In this document: positions 8,156-18,540 of the stretch, one piece after another
How the letters are laid out: each line of letters begins with the position of its first letter
Numbering within the stretch: position 1 is the stretch's first letter
Source: Haloarcula hispanica ATCC 33960
GTDB taxonomy: Archaea; Halobacteriota; Halobacteria; Halobacteriales; Haloarculaceae
Assembly (NCBI RefSeq): GCF_000223905.1
Contig: NC_015948.1
Coordinates: 1,612,001 to 1,676,000 of the forward strand
DNA: 64,000 bases
Reading direction: 5' to 3'
Notes under the pieces: generated by a model
Database searches by the model: none
What the model was told of the DNA's origin: nothing
The model's input: the letters and a program-made list of their open reading frames with translations, nothing else
Program-made: the position numbers and the translations under genes

Positions 8156-8533
8156 TCATGACCGCCCGGTCAGTTCGTCCAGTTTGTCCAGATACGCCTC
8201 GCGGGGTACCTGATACAGCGAGCGGTAGTCCAGTTCGCCGTCGGCAAACCGAGTTGCCAAATCGACAGCGCCCTCGACGGCAGCGTCGCGGCGCTCGTAG
8301 GAATCGGCGTCGCGCTCGACGTCGGGCTCAAGATAGAAGGTGACGTACCAGCTCTCTCCGGTCCGGTCAGCGCCGGGGCGGCGGGTCCGTTTCCCGCGCG
8401 TGAGATAGATGGTCGGGAGGCACGGCGCCGGGAACTGCTCGGAGTCGAAGATGTCCGGGCGGTACGCGAGGATGAGCTTGTCGTCGGTTTCGTTCCACAC
8501 CGTCCAGTCTTCGGGAAGGGCCGACAGGTCCAT
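8156..8533 (-). CDS. Conserved haloarchaeal protein, DUF5820-like
   Basis: A 125-residue protein from the ATG at 8533 (MDLSALPEDWTVWNETDDKL). The frame stays open 105 bases upstream, but that extension is Arg/Cys-rich and unlike a haloarchaeal coding region, so the internal ATG is preferred. Recognisable stretches are PAPCLPTIYLTRG and GESWYVTFYLEPDVERDADSY. I associate it with the haloarchaeal DUF5820 family from memory. It lies 32 bases upstream of UPF0179 on the same strand and is probably co-transcribed. No catalytic motif seen. Confidence 0.7.
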   Translation of the reverse strand: MDLSALPEDWTVWNETDDKLILAYRPDIFDSEQFPAPCLPTIYLTRGKRTRRPGADRTGESWYVTFYLEPDVERDADSYERRDAAVEGAVDLATRFADGELDYRSLYQVPREAYLDKLDELTGRS

Positions 8534-8754
8534 ACCGTCGAATTGGCGCGGACCGGCAAGAATCCGCTGGTCCGTCCCGAAATCCGCCGGGCCCGGATAC
8601 CGACACTCGTGCTGACGGCGGCAACGTCGATACGTCAAGCCACAATATCGTGTGGGCCGTTCTCAGTCGCCAATCAAACCAGCAACAGATTCACATCAAT
8701 CCAGCGCTAAACACTGGCCGACACACCGAAGAGAACAGTTGACAACCGACACAG

Positions 8755-8763
8755 TATATAAAT
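8755..8763 (+). promoter_or_regulatory. TATA-like element in the prkA upstream region
   Basis: TATATAAAT stands in the 612-base gap between the DUF5820-like gene and prkA1, about 385 bases before the prkA1 start. It is a good archaeal TATA box by sequence alone, but no ORF starts at the expected distance; it may drive a long leader or a small RNA. Confidence 0.35.
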
Positions 8764-8875
8764 CCAACTCGAAACCAATGATGCACGCTAACATACATAT
8801 GGCCCACCATCCCCGTGTTCGGCCTATCACGGCGTCGGAATTTATCGGCGGTATACCCACAAGAGGGCAAAGTTC

Positions 8876-8895
8876 TTATACGAACAGAGTTCGTA
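8876..8895 (+). promoter_or_regulatory. TATA-like element joined to a perfect palindrome upstream of prkA1
   Basis: TTATA at 8876-8880 runs into TACGAAC-AGA-GTTCGTA (8879-8895), a perfect inverted repeat with 7-base arms. A dimeric repressor bound here would cover the TATA box and start site. Distance to the prkA1 ATG is about 250 bases, implying a long leader, which contains a further hairpin (TCACCCT-N7-AGGGTGA, 9002-9022). Apart from these signals I see no gene in 8534-9145; the open frame over 8652-9149 has non-haloarchaeal composition. Confidence 0.45.
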
Positions 8896-9145
8896 CGGTA
8901 AATAGTATCGGAAACAGTTCCACACTGTCTCCCGTTACCACAGCAGGTCGGAGCAGTCCCCGTGTTCCGCCCGGCAGGTCAGCCATGGAAGGGCACACGC
9001 GTCACCCTGCAGCGAAGGGTGATTCGGCGGCTGTACGCGGTCACATCTGCAGCGGACAGCACCGACGACGAGTAGCCACACAGCCCCGGGACCGTCCCGC
9101 AACAGTCGGCGGTCGCCTGCAGCCACGACGAACTACTGAGATAGC

Positions 9146-11218
9146 ATGAGCAAGAACAAAGAGACACTCGAAGCGCTGAGCAAGGAGTACCGTGACACGA
9201 TACCGGCGGACCTCCGGAAGACGAACACGTTCGACTGGTATCTACAACAGTTGTACGACGAACCGAAGGTAGCCCGCAACGCCCACCAGCGCGTGGCGGA
9301 CATGTTCGACTACTACGGCAAGACCTACGACGAGGAGGCCGGCGTAGTCGAGTACGAACTGGCGAGCGAAGATCCGCTCAACGACGGCGAGAACACCTTC
9401 TACGGGCGAGTCATCCACGAGGCGATCCACGAGTTCGTCAACAAGGTCAAATCCGGCGCTCGCGGACTCGGCCCCGAGAAGCGCATCAAACTCCTCCTGG
9501 GGCCGGTCGGATCGGGCAAGTCCGACTTCGACCGGCAGGTCCGGCGCTACTTCGAGGATTACACCAGCCGGGACGACGGGCGGATGTACACGTTCCGCTG
9601 GACGAACCTCTGTGACGTCATCCACGACCAGGACCCTGCCGACGACGTGGTCCGGTCGCCGATGAACCAGGACCCGCTCGTGCTCCTCCCACAGGAGCAG
9701 CGGGACAAGGTCATCGAGGACATCAACGCGGAACTCGATGCGCCTTACACCATCCGGAACGAGCAGTCGCTTGACCCCGCCTCGGAGTTCTACATGGATC
9801 GGCTGCTGGCCGAGTACGATGACGACCTCCAATCGGTCTTGGAGAACCACATCGAGATAATCCGCTTCGTCGCGGACGAGAACCAGCGCCGCGGTATCGA
9901 GACGTTCGAGCCCAAAGACAAGAAGAACCAGGACGAGACGGAGCTCACCGGCGACGTCAACTACTCGAAGATCGCCATCTACGGCGAGAGCGACCCCCGC
10001 GCGTTCGACTACTCCGGGGCGTTCTGTAACGCCAACCGCGGGATCTTCTCTGGCGAGGAGTTGCTGAAGCTCCAGCGGGAGTTCCTCTATGACTTCCTCC
10101 ATGCCAGTCAAGAACAGACAATCAAGCCCAAGAACAACCCCCGCATCGACATCGACCAGGTCATCGTCGGCCGGACGAACATGCCCGAGTACCGGGACAA
10201 GAAGGGCGACGAGAAGATGGAGGCGTTCAACGACCGGACCAAGCGCATCGACTTCCCGTACGTTCTCCAGTACGAGGCCGAAGCCAACATCTACCAGAAG
10301 ATGCTGCGCAACGCCGACCTACCGGATATTCAGGTCGAGCCCCACACGTTGGAGATGGCGGGCCTGTTCGGCGTCCTCACCCGCATCGAGGAGCCGGACA
10401 ACGAATCGATAGACCTCGTCCAGAAGGCGAAAGCCTACAACGGCGAAATCGACGAGGCCGACGACGTCGACGTGAAGAAGCTCCGCGAGGAGGCCGAGAA
10501 AATGGCCGACATCGGCGAGGGGATGGACGGCGTCTCTCCGCGGTTCATCGGCGACGAGATCGCCGAGGCCATCATGGATTCGATGCACCGCAGCCGGGAC
10601 TTCCTCTCGCCGCTGACGACGTTCAACCACCTCGAGGGCAACCTCGAGAACCACGGCTCTATCGACGAGGAGTCGTTCAGCAAGTACTACCGCTTCCTCG
10701 AACTCGTCCGCGAGGAGTACAAGGAGCGGGCCATCGAGGACGTGCGCCACGCGCTGGCCTACGACATGGACGAGATCCAGCGCCAGGGCGAGAAGTACAT
10801 GGACCACGTCATGGCTTACATCGACGACGCGACCGTCGAAGACGAACTCACCGGCCGCGAGCAGGAGCCGGACGAACAGTTCCTGCGCTCCGTCGAGGAG
10901 AAGCTCAACCTCCCCGAGGACCGCAAGGACGACTTCCGGCAGGAAGTGTCCAACTGGGTGTCCCGGCGTGCCCGCGAGGGTGATACGTTCAACCCACAGG
11001 ACAACGACCGCCTGCGCCGCGCCCTCGAACGCAAGCTCTGGGAAGACAAGAAACACAACATCAACTTCTCCGCGCTGGTCTCCAGCTCGGAGATGGACGA
11101 CGAGGAGCGCAATCAGTGGATCGACGCCCTCATCGAACAGGGCTACTCCGAGGAGGGCGCCAAGGAAGTCCTCGAGTTCGCCGGCGCGGAGGTCGCCAAA
11201 AGCGAGATGGAAGAGTAA
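9146..11218 (+). CDS. prkA: PrkA-type AAA+ serine protein kinase, first copy
   Basis: A 690-residue protein of the PrkA/YeaG family. The AAA domain has Walker A GPVGSGKS at residues 119-126 after LGPEKRIKLLL; the C-terminal part (RPFIGDE-like PRFIGDEIAEAIMDS, then YRFLELVREEYKERAIEDVRHAL) corresponds to the PrkA C-terminal domain. In E. coli YeaG works with YeaH and YcgB/SpoVR in starvation and stationary-phase responses. Here the order prkA-prkA-yeaH-spoVR is preserved and every junction overlaps, so it is one operon. The stop overlaps the next ATG as TAATG. Confidence 0.92.
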   Translation: MSKNKETLEALSKEYRDTIPADLRKTNTFDWYLQQLYDEPKVARNAHQRVADMFDYYGKTYDEEAGVVEYELASEDPLNDGENTFYGRVIHEAIHEFVNKVKSGARGLGPEKRIKLLLGPVGSGKSDFDRQVRRYFEDYTSRDDGRMYTFRWTNLCDVIHDQDPADDVVRSPMNQDPLVLLPQEQRDKVIEDINAELDAPYTIRNEQSLDPASEFYMDRLLAEYDDDLQSVLENHIEIIRFVADENQRRGIETFEPKDKKNQDETELTGDVNYSKIAIYGESDPRAFDYSGAFCNANRGIFSGEELLKLQREFLYDFLHASQEQTIKPKNNPRIDIDQVIVGRTNMPEYRDKKGDEKMEAFNDRTKRIDFPYVLQYEAEANIYQKMLRNADLPDIQVEPHTLEMAGLFGVLTRIEEPDNESIDLVQKAKAYNGEIDEADDVDVKKLREEAEKMADIGEGMDGVSPRFIGDEIAEAIMDSMHRSRDFLSPLTTFNHLEGNLENHGSIDEESFSKYYRFLELVREEYKERAIEDVRHALAYDMDEIQRQGEKYMDHVMAYIDDATVEDELTGREQEPDEQFLRSVEEKLNLPEDRKDDFRQEVSNWVSRRAREGDTFNPQDNDRLRRALERKLWEDKKHNINFSALVSSSEMDDEERNQWIDALIEQGYSEEGAKEVLEFAGAEVAKSEMEE

Positions 11219-13500
11219 TGACCGGCGAGGAGTACATCGACCGCGCGGACGAGTCACTCGACGCTGCCTACGAGGCCCCGATGAGCCTCGCGGAGTACGT
11301 CGACACCGTCCTCGAAACGCCCCAGGTCGCAGCCCACGCCTCGAAGTACCTGCTCGATGCCATCGAGGACGCGGGCACGCGGATGGTCATCGAGGAAGGC
11401 GAGGAGAAGGAGCGCTACCGCTTCTTCGACGATCCGTACAACGACGGCGAGCACGCCATCCTCGGCAACACCGAGGTGCTGAACGCCTTCGTCGACGACC
11501 TCCGCTCTATCGCGGCGGGCCGCGGGAAAGACGAGAAGATCATCTGGCTCGAAGGACCGACGGCGACCGGCAAGTCCGAGCTCAAACGCTGTCTCATCAA
11601 CGGCCTGCGGGAGTACTCGAAGACGCCCGAGGGGCGGCGCTACACCGTCGAGTGGAACGTCGCCGGGGCCGGCGGCAACGCCACCAGCATGACCTACGGG
11701 AACGCGGCCGTCGAGGACGAGGACGACTGGTACGAGAGCCCCGTCCAGGCCCACCCGCTGACGGTGTTCCCCGACGACGTCCGCACCGATCTGCTCGCCG
11801 AGGTCAACGAGCGCCTCGACGACCACATCCCGATCCGCGTCGACGGCGAACTCGACCCGTTCTCGCGGGAGGCCTACGACTTCCTCGAAGAACAGTACCG
11901 CCGGCAGGGCGAGACGGACCTGTTCTCGGCGGTCACCCAGCCCGCTCACCTCCGGGTGAAGAACTTCGTCGTGGACGTGGGCCACGGCATCGGCATCCTG
12001 CACTCCGAGGACGAGGGGACGCCCAAGGAGCGGCTCGTCGGCTCGTGGATGCACGGCATGCTCCGCGAACTGGATTCGCGGGGGCGCAAGAACCCACAGG
12101 CGTTTAGCTACGACGGCGTCCTCTCCCAGGGCAACGGCCTGCTGACCGTCGTCGAGGACGCCGCCCAGCACGCTGACCTGCTCCAGAAGCTGCTGAACGT
12201 GCCCGACGAGTCTCACGTCAAACTCGACAAAGGCATCGGGATGGACGTGGACACCCAGCTCATCATCATCTCGAACCCGGACCTGGAGGCCCAGCTCAAC
12301 AAACACGCCGACCGCGAGGGTCAGGACCCGCTGAAGGCGCTGAAACGCCGGTTGGACAAACACGAGTTCACGTACCTGACGAACCTCTCGCTCGAAGCCC
12401 AGCTCCTGCGGCGGGAGCTGACCAACGAGACGCAGGTGTGGGACCCCGAGACCTGGGACGAACTAGAGACGTGGATTCAGGAGCCACTGACCATCTCGGT
12501 TCGGGACGAAGTCGAGTCGGCGACCGACAAGGAGCTGGCCCCGCACACCGTCGAGTCCGCGGCGCTGTACGCCGTCGTCTCGCGGCTCGATAGCGCCGAG
12601 ATCCCGACCGGGCTCGATCTCGTCGACAAGGCGCTGCTGTTCGACCGGGGCTACCTGATGGAGGGCGACGAGCGCGTCGACATCGACGACTACGATCTGG
12701 AGACCACCGCCGAGGACGGCGACCACGGTATTCCGGTCACCTACGTCCGCGATATCATCGCCGACCTGCTGCACGAACCACAGGACCGCCACCATCCCGA
12801 CCTCCCGGTCGAACACGTTCTGATGCCCCGAGACGTGCTCAACGCCGTCGCCGAGGGACTGGTGGACGCCCCCGTGTTCTCCACTGGTGAGGCTACCGAG
12901 TACGAGGAGCGTGTTGTGACTGTCAAGAACTACATCTTCGGCCAGCAGGAACAGGACGTGCTCGACGCGATGATGCGGGACAAGCGCGTCGACGAGGCGA
13001 CCGTCGAAGAGTACATCGAACAGGTCTACGCCTGGGAGTCCGACGACCAGATCGAAAACGAGCGGGGCGAACTCGTCGACCCGGACCCGCTGAAGATGAA
13101 GGTGTTCGAGATCGAACACCTGGGCCGCTTCGACGAGAAGAACTACGACGGCAACGAGCCCGACCACGCCGTCGAGCAGTTCCGCACCGACAAAATCATC
13201 ACCGCCCTGAACCGCCACGCGTGGCAGCGCCGCGACGAGGAGTTCCGCGTCGGCGACGTCAACCCCAAGGAGATTCCGGTCATCAACACCGTCCTCGGGA
13301 GCTACGACTGGGACGACATCCAGCGGACCTACGCGGACTTCGAGCCCGGGCAGTGGGACAACCCCCCGTCCGGCACCGAGACGGCCCGCCTCAAGGACAA
13401 GACGCTGGATAACATGGTAGAGATGTTCGACTACACGCCGGCGTCGGCCGAACTGACGAGCCGTCACGTTATGAGCCAGGTGAGTTACAGATGGGACTGA
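11218..13500 (+). CDS. prkA: PrkA-type AAA+ serine protein kinase, second copy
   Basis: A 760-residue paralogue of the preceding gene, starting at ATG 11218 ([20 protein letters not shown]); the frame is open 102 bases further upstream, inside prkA1, but the TAATG junction decides the start. Walker A is EGPTATGKS near 112-120, a looser form than in the first copy. The adjacent ENP-like region [13 protein letters not shown] parallels DPLNDGENTFYG of the first copy, showing common ancestry. Having two diverged kinases side by side suggests a hetero-oligomer. Its last 10 bases overlap the yeaH start. Confidence 0.92.
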   Translation: MTGEEYIDRADESLDAAYEAPMSLAEYVDTVLETPQVAAHASKYLLDAIEDAGTRMVIEEGEEKERYRFFDDPYNDGEHAILGNTEVLNAFVDDLRSIAAGRGKDEKIIWLEGPTATGKSELKRCLINGLREYSKTPEGRRYTVEWNVAGAGGNATSMTYGNAAVEDEDDWYESPVQAHPLTVFPDDVRTDLLAEVNERLDDHIPIRVDGELDPFSREAYDFLEEQYRRQGETDLFSAVTQPAHLRVKNFVVDVGHGIGILHSEDEGTPKERLVGSWMHGMLRELDSRGRKNPQAFSYDGVLSQGNGLLTVVEDAAQHADLLQKLLNVPDESHVKLDKGIGMDVDTQLIIISNPDLEAQLNKHADREGQDPLKALKRRLDKHEFTYLTNLSLEAQLLRRELTNETQVWDPETWDELETWIQEPLTISVRDEVESATDKELAPHTVESAALYAVVSRLDSAEIPTGLDLVDKALLFDRGYLMEGDERVDIDDYDLETTAEDGDHGIPVTYVRDIIADLLHEPQDRHHPDLPVEHVLMPRDVLNAVAEGLVDAPVFSTGEATEYEERVVTVKNYIFGQQEQDVLDAMMRDKRVDEATVEEYIEQVYAWESDDQIENERGELVDPDPLKMKVFEIEHLGRFDEKNYDGNEPDHAVEQFRTDKIITALNRHAWQRRDEEFRVGDVNPKEIPVINTVLGSYDWDDIQRTYADFEPGQWDNPPSGTETARLKDKTLDNMVEMFDYTPASAELTSRHVMSQVSYRWD

Positions 13501-14804
13501 AAGACGACCTCGAGCGGTACCGCGACGTGGGCGAGGAGCGCCGACAGGACCTCGCCGAGTTCATCCAGTACGGCGACCTCGGCCAGTCTCGGGGCGACTC
13601 CGTTCGTATCCCGATCAAGATCGTCGACCTCCCTGAGTTCGAGTACGACCAGCGCGATCAGGGTGGCGTCGGTCAGGGAGAAGGCGCCGAAGAGGGCGAC
13701 CCGGTCGGCCAGCCACAGCCCCAGCCCGGCGACGACGGTGACGCGGACGGCGAACCCGGCGAGGAGGGCGGCGAACACGAGTACTACGAGATGGACCCCG
13801 AGGAGTTCGCCGAAGAACTCGACGAACAACTGGGGCTCGACCTCGAACCGAAGGGCAAGAAAGTCATCGAGGAAAAGGAAGGCGACTTCACGGACATCAC
13901 CCGGACCGGCCCCTCCTCGACGCTGGACTTCGAGCGGCTGTTCAAGAAAGGACTCAAGCGAAAGCTCGCGATGGACTTCGACGAGGACTACGTCCGCGAG
14001 GCGCTCAAAGTCGACGGCTGGGGGCCGGCCACCGTCTACGAGTGGACCCGCGAGGGGAACATGCCCGTCTCGAAGGCGTGGATTGACGACGCCTACGAGG
14101 AACTGCCTGCCGACGAGAAAGCCGTCTGGGACTCCATCGAGGAGATGGAGGACAACGTCGAGAAGGTCGAGACCTCACAGCGCATCCGTCAGGAAGGCGT
14201 CGACCAGATACCCTTCCGCCGCGAGGACGAACGCTACCGCTACCCCGAGATCGTCGAGGAGCGCGAGAAGAACGTCGTCGTCGTGAACATCCGGGACGTC
14301 TCCGGGTCGATGCGCCAGAAGAAGCGGGAACTGGTCGAGCGGACGTTCACGCCGCTTGACTGGTATCTCACCGGCAAGTACGACAACGCCGAGTTCGTCT
14401 ACATCGCCCACGACGCCGACGCCTGGGAGGTCGAGCGCGAGGAGTTCTTCGGCATCCGCTCGGGCGGGGGCACCCGCATCTCCAGTGCGTACGAACTCGC
14501 CGCCGAAGTGCTCGAAGAGGAGTACCCCTGGAGCGAGTGGAACCGCTACGTGTTCGCGGCGGGCGACAGCGAGAACTCCTCGAACGACACCGAGGAGAAA
14601 GTAATCCCGCTGATGGAACAGATCCCGGCGAACCTCCACGCGTACGTGGAAACCCAGCCGAGCGGCAACGCCATCAACGCCACCCACGCCGAGGAGGTCG
14701 AACGCTCCTTCCGCGACGCCGACAACGTCGCGGTCGCGTACGTCTCCTCGCCGGAGGACGTGGTGGACGCCATCTACGACATACTCAGCACGGAGGACCA
14801 ATGA
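13491..14804 (+). CDS. yeaH: YeaH/YhbH family protein (DUF444), VWA-like
   Basis: A 437-residue DUF444 protein. The N-terminal third contains an acidic Gln/Gly/Asp linker (about 60-105). The C-terminal half is a von Willebrand A-like domain: [20 protein letters not shown] carries a DxSGS metal-site motif, and [20 protein letters not shown] plus [20 protein letters not shown] complete the family signature. YeaH is the usual partner of PrkA kinases and SpoVR. The start overlaps prkA2 by 10 bases and the stop overlaps spoVR (ATGA at 14801-14804). Confidence 0.92.
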   Translation: MGLKDDLERYRDVGEERRQDLAEFIQYGDLGQSRGDSVRIPIKIVDLPEFEYDQRDQGGVGQGEGAEEGDPVGQPQPQPGDDGDADGEPGEEGGEHEYYEMDPEEFAEELDEQLGLDLEPKGKKVIEEKEGDFTDITRTGPSSTLDFERLFKKGLKRKLAMDFDEDYVREALKVDGWGPATVYEWTREGNMPVSKAWIDDAYEELPADEKAVWDSIEEMEDNVEKVETSQRIRQEGVDQIPFRREDERYRYPEIVEEREKNVVVVNIRDVSGSMRQKKRELVERTFTPLDWYLTGKYDNAEFVYIAHDADAWEVEREEFFGIRSGGGTRISSAYELAAEVLEEEYPWSEWNRYVFAAGDSENSSNDTEEKVIPLMEQIPANLHAYVETQPSGNAINATHAEEVERSFRDADNVAVAYVSSPEDVVDAIYDILSTEDQ

Positions 14805-17800
14805 ACGACGATAGATTCGCGAAACAGCGCGTAGCCGACGACCTCGACGAACCCGTCGAGGAGGCTGGCAATCTCGCCAGAAAGCTCGGGCTGAAACCGT
14901 ACCCGGTGAACTACTGGATCGTCGACTACGACGAGATGAACGAACTCATCGCCTACGGCGGGTTCCAGCAGCGCTACCCGCACTGGCGCTGGGGGATGCA
15001 GTACGACCGCCAGCAGAAACAGGGCCAGTTCCTCGGCGGCAAGGCCTTCGAGATCGTCAACAACGACGACCCGGCCCACGCGTTCCTCCAAGAGTCGAAC
15101 ACGCTGGCCGACCAGAAGGCCGTCATCACCCACGTCGAAGCCCACGCGGACTTCTTCGCCAACAACGAGTGGTTCCGGATGTTCACCGACGGCTCCTCCC
15201 GGACGACGACCGATGCGTCCGGCGAGGACCGCCGTCGCGGCCCCGACGCCGCCGGAATGTTAGCCCGCCACGGCGACACCATCCAGGAGTACATGCAAGA
15301 CCCCGACATTGAGCGGGCCGAGGTCGAGCGGTTCATCGACCACGTCCTCTGTCTGGAGGACAACATCGACCAGCATATTCCCTACAGCCCGGTCGAGACG
15401 GTCCCCGAGGAGTTCGAGGACATTGAAGGGGCGGACGTGACCGAGCAGCTGGATGATCTTGAACTCTCCGAGGAGGTCAAACGGCAGGTGTTCGACGAGG
15501 AGTGGCTGGACGCCCAGCGCGACGACGACGAGAACGTCACCTTCCCCGCCGAACCCGAGAAGGACGTGCTCGGCTTCCTCCGGAAGCACGGGATGCAGTA
15601 CGACGAGGACGCCGAACGCGCGACCGAGATGGAAGATTGGCAGACGGAACTCTTGGAACTGCTCCGACGGGAGGCCTACTACTTTGCGCCGCAGAAAATG
15701 ACGAAGGTGATGAACGAGGGTTGGGCCTGTGTAGACCCTGAGACGCCGGTTTTCACGGCTGATGGGTTAGTTCCAATGGAGGACGTGGTATCGGACCATG
15801 TCACCGTCTCCGATGGTGAACAAGCACGCGAAGTGTACGACTCTAACATTATCCCGGACCACGATACCGTGACGATAGAGACACGTCGTGGGTTCGAGTT
15901 GACCGGATCGAACAATCACCGTGTGCGTCAGCCCGATGGAGACTGGGTCAGACTTGATGAACTGGAGACTGGCGATGAAATCGCCGTCACTGGCGGGAAC
16001 GGGACGTGGCCCGAGACGAACGTCCCAATCGAGTGGACCTGTTCGGAATACACGTCGCTGAATGACGTCGCTGATGAGGCGGGTGTCTCCGTCTGGACCG
16101 TAATGCGGTATCGGCGTACAGGTAGCGCCGAAAAGGCTGAGGCTATCGACCGCGCACTCGACGGCTACGAAGAAGGCGGTAACGCTGGGTTGAGTAACAG
16201 AGAGTCGATCCGCATCCCTGAAACCGTTGATGAGTTATTCGGGCGATTCCTCGGTTTGTTAATCGGAGACGGACACGTTCCGTCGAATTCCCGCCATATC
16301 GGGTTTACATCCGGTAAACAGGCCCATGCGGAAGAGTTCGCTGGGCTTCTCTCGGAACTGTTCGGTATCGAAGCGACGGTCGAACGGCAGGAGTCACGGT
16401 GGCGAGTCTACGCGTATTCGAAGAATCTCCGTGACTTGCTCACTGAGGAATTCGACCTCCCAACTGGTGTCGCTGCTGCTGAAAAAACGGTCCCAGACCA
16501 GATTCTGCGGTCGCCGAAACAGGTGGTCGCCGAATTCATTCGCGGTCTATTCGACGCCGATGGGTACGCCGGAGAGCAGGGTGCGATCCTGTCGACAAAG
16601 AGCGAAGATCTCTCGAAAAGGGTTCAGCTACTACTGACGAACTTCGGAGTTCTGAGCCGACGGCGGGAGCAGTCGGACGGCTGCTATCACGTCCATCTCA
16701 CCGGTGCGTCTGCAAACACCTTCGCCGACGAAATCGGGTTCGGATACGAGGCAAAAGCGACGGAACTGTCGACGTACCTCGATGAACTCGCCTGGTTCGA
16801 AACTGAATCGTGGACAGACGAAATTGTCGATGTCGAAACCGGCACCGGAGATGTGTATGATATCTCCGTTGAGGAGACGCATCGGTACGCTGCCGCGGGG
16901 TTCGTCAACCACAACTCCTACTGGGAATCCACGATGATGACCGGCGAACAGTTCGCCGGCGACGACGAGTTCATCCTCTACTCCGACCACATGTCGAAGG
17001 TGCTCGGGTCGGGCGGGCTGAACCCTTACAGCCTCGGCCTGGAGATCTGGGAGTACGTCGAGAACACGGAGAACCGCCGCGAGGTCATCGAGCGCCTGCT
17101 CCGCGTCGAGGGCATCACCTGGCGGAACTTCGACGAGAGTGTCGATTACAAGATGGTACAGGACCACCTCGAACCGCCGGCGTGGCTCACTGCTGTCCCG
17201 AACCACCTCGACGACCTCGACCCCGAGGACCCGCGGGTCGATAGCGACGGGCTGGCGGCGGCCCGCGACGGCGAGTTCGACGTGGAGCAGTACCCCTGGA
17301 AGGTGCTGACCTACGAGGGGCTGGCCCAGCGCCACTACTCGCTGGTCAAGCCCCAGTACCGCGGCTTCGTCTCCCGGGTTGGGCAGGAGGAACTGGAGCG
17401 GACCGCCCGCTACATGTTCGACGACTCGCGGTACGACAGCGTCGAAGACGCACTCGGCGACGTGGATTACAGCCGCGGCTGGGAGCGTATGCGGGAGATC
17501 CGCGAGAGCCACAACGACGTGACCTTCCTCGATGAGTTCCTCACCCAGGAGTTCGTCGACGACAACGACTACTTCACCTACGAGTACACCCACGCTTCGG
17601 GTGACTACCGGGTGACCTCGACGGACCACGAAGACGTCAAGAAGAAGCTCATGCTGCAGTTCACCAACTTCGGGAAGCCCACCGTCGTCGTCGAGGACGG
17701 CAACTACCAGAACCGCAACGAACTGCTGCTCGCTCATCAGTACAACGGCGTCATGCTCGACATCGGCCAGGCCAAGGAAGTGCTCAAGCGCACCTTCGAA

Positions 17801-18028
17801 CTCTGGGGCCGACCGGTGAACCTGCTGACCATCGTCAAGGAGTTCGACGACCACGACGTGGAGGTCGCCAAGCGCCGCGACCGCGAACCCGAACCAGAAG
17901 AGGTCGGCAAGCGCATCCGCTACGACGGCGACGAAGTGACTGTCACCGATGTCGACTGGTCCGAGGTCGAACACCTCACAGCAACTGACATCGACTACAA
18001 CACCAAGCCGGACGAGTGGCTTGCCTGA
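14801..18028 (+). CDS. spoVR: SpoVR family protein interrupted by an in-frame intein
   Basis: The ATG at 14801 overlaps the yeaH stop; a longer upstream frame is only the yeaH shadow. The 1075-residue precursor contains a 396-residue intein after NEGWA (residue 309), in the most conserved SpoVR motif; the C-extein resumes [10 protein letters not shown]. Without the intein the protein is about 679 residues. Other SpoVR signatures are [45 protein letters not shown] and ANDYFTYEY-like [10 protein letters not shown]. SpoVR acts with PrkA and YeaH in stress and starvation responses; its biochemical activity is not established. Confidence 0.93.
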   Translation: MNDDRFAKQRVADDLDEPVEEAGNLARKLGLKPYPVNYWIVDYDEMNELIAYGGFQQRYPHWRWGMQYDRQQKQGQFLGGKAFEIVNNDDPAHAFLQESNTLADQKAVITHVEAHADFFANNEWFRMFTDGSSRTTTDASGEDRRRGPDAAGMLARHGDTIQEYMQDPDIERAEVERFIDHVLCLEDNIDQHIPYSPVETVPEEFEDIEGADVTEQLDDLELSEEVKRQVFDEEWLDAQRDDDENVTFPAEPEKDVLGFLRKHGMQYDEDAERATEMEDWQTELLELLRREAYYFAPQKMTKVMNEGWACVDPETPVFTADGLVPMEDVVSDHVTVSDGEQAREVYDSNIIPDHDTVTIETRRGFELTGSNNHRVRQPDGDWVRLDELETGDEIAVTGGNGTWPETNVPIEWTCSEYTSLNDVADEAGVSVWTVMRYRRTGSAEKAEAIDRALDGYEEGGNAGLSNRESIRIPETVDELFGRFLGLLIGDGHVPSNSRHIGFTSGKQAHAEEFAGLLSELFGIEATVERQESRWRVYAYSKNLRDLLTEEFDLPTGVAAAEKTVPDQILRSPKQVVAEFIRGLFDADGYAGEQGAILSTKSEDLSKRVQLLLTNFGVLSRRREQSDGCYHVHLTGASANTFADEIGFGYEAKATELSTYLDELAWFETESWTDEIVDVETGTGDVYDISVEETHRYAAAGFVNHNSYWESTMMTGEQFAGDDEFILYSDHMSKVLGSGGLNPYSLGLEIWEYVENTENRREVIERLLRVEGITWRNFDESVDYKMVQDHLEPPAWLTAVPNHLDDLDPEDPRVDSDGLAAARDGEFDVEQYPWKVLTYEGLAQRHYSLVKPQYRGFVSRVGQEELERTARYMFDDSRYDSVEDALGDVDYSRGWERMREIRESHNDVTFLDEFLTQEFVDDNDYFTYEYTHASGDYRVTSTDHEDVKKKLMLQFTNFGKPTVVVEDGNYQNRNELLLAHQYNGVMLDIGQAKEVLKRTFELWGRPVNLLTIVKEFDDHDVEVAKRRDREPEPEEVGKRIRYDGDEVTVTDVDWSEVEHLTATDIDYNTKPDEWLA
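15728..16915 (+). other. Intein with LAGLIDADG homing endonuclease in SpoVR
   Basis: The splice element begins at Cys ([19 protein letters not shown], block A) and ends FVNHN before Ser, giving a Cys1...His-Asn//Ser+1 junction competent for protein splicing. Block B is visible as [14 protein letters not shown]. Two dodecapeptide motifs, LGLLIGDGH near 16250 and [10 protein letters not shown] near 16540, show a DOD endonuclease that appears complete. Codon use is plainly less GC-biased than the flanking exteins, consistent with lateral arrival. The insertion interrupts NEGWA-S in SpoVR, a near-invariant site. Confidence 0.93.
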
Positions 18029-18117
18029 AGGGCGGAGTTTGAACGAGGCCGGGTTTTCCGACCTGTGACGCTGAGCGTAGCGGTACGCTTGAGTTCCGTC
18101 CGCTCGTGGGCGCAGAT

Positions 18118-18510
18118 ATGCCAACGAATCGGTTCACTGTCGCGACTGACGACCAGCTCTCGGTAGTCGACATCACCGACCGAGTCCGGGACGTGATTCC
18201 CGAAGACGCCGAGGGGACCTGTACAGTGTTCGTCCGCCACACCACCGCGGGCATCACAGTCAACGAGGCCGAGCCGCGGCTGCTCGGTGACCTCAGTGAC
18301 GCACTCGGGGACCTCGTCCCGGACAGCGGGTGGGACCACGACGAACTGGACGGCAACGCGGACGCACACGTCCGGGCGATGTTTGTGGGGCCGAGCGAGA
18401 CGATTCCCGTCCGCGACGGGGGCCTCGATATGGGGACGTGGCAGTCCGTGCTGCTCGTCGACTGCGACGGGCCGCGAGAACGAGCCGTCGACGTGGTCGT
18501 CACCGACTGA
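18118..18510 (+). CDS. yjbQ: YjbQ family protein (UPF0047)
   Basis: A 130-residue protein of usual family length. The signature FVRHTTAGITVNEAE and HVRAMFVGPSETIPVRDGGL with MGTWQSVLLVDCDGPR is diagnostic of the YjbQ/UPF0047 family, some members of which have weak thiamine phosphate synthase activity. An upstream ATG four codons earlier is possible, but MPTNRFTV is the usual beginning. It stands alone between spoVR and a convergent acyl-CoA synthetase. Confidence 0.9.
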   Translation: MPTNRFTVATDDQLSVVDITDRVRDVIPEDAEGTCTVFVRHTTAGITVNEAEPRLLGDLSDALGDLVPDSGWDHDELDGNADAHVRAMFVGPSETIPVRDGGLDMGTWQSVLLVDCDGPRERAVDVVVTD

Positions 18511-18540
18511 GGCGGCGACAGCATTACTGACGACTACCAG

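Noticed and set aside
8652-9149. 165-codon frame running into the prkA1 start
   Set aside because: Non-acidic, Arg/His/Thr-rich product without family features; the interval has promoter and hairpin signals and is better read as leader.
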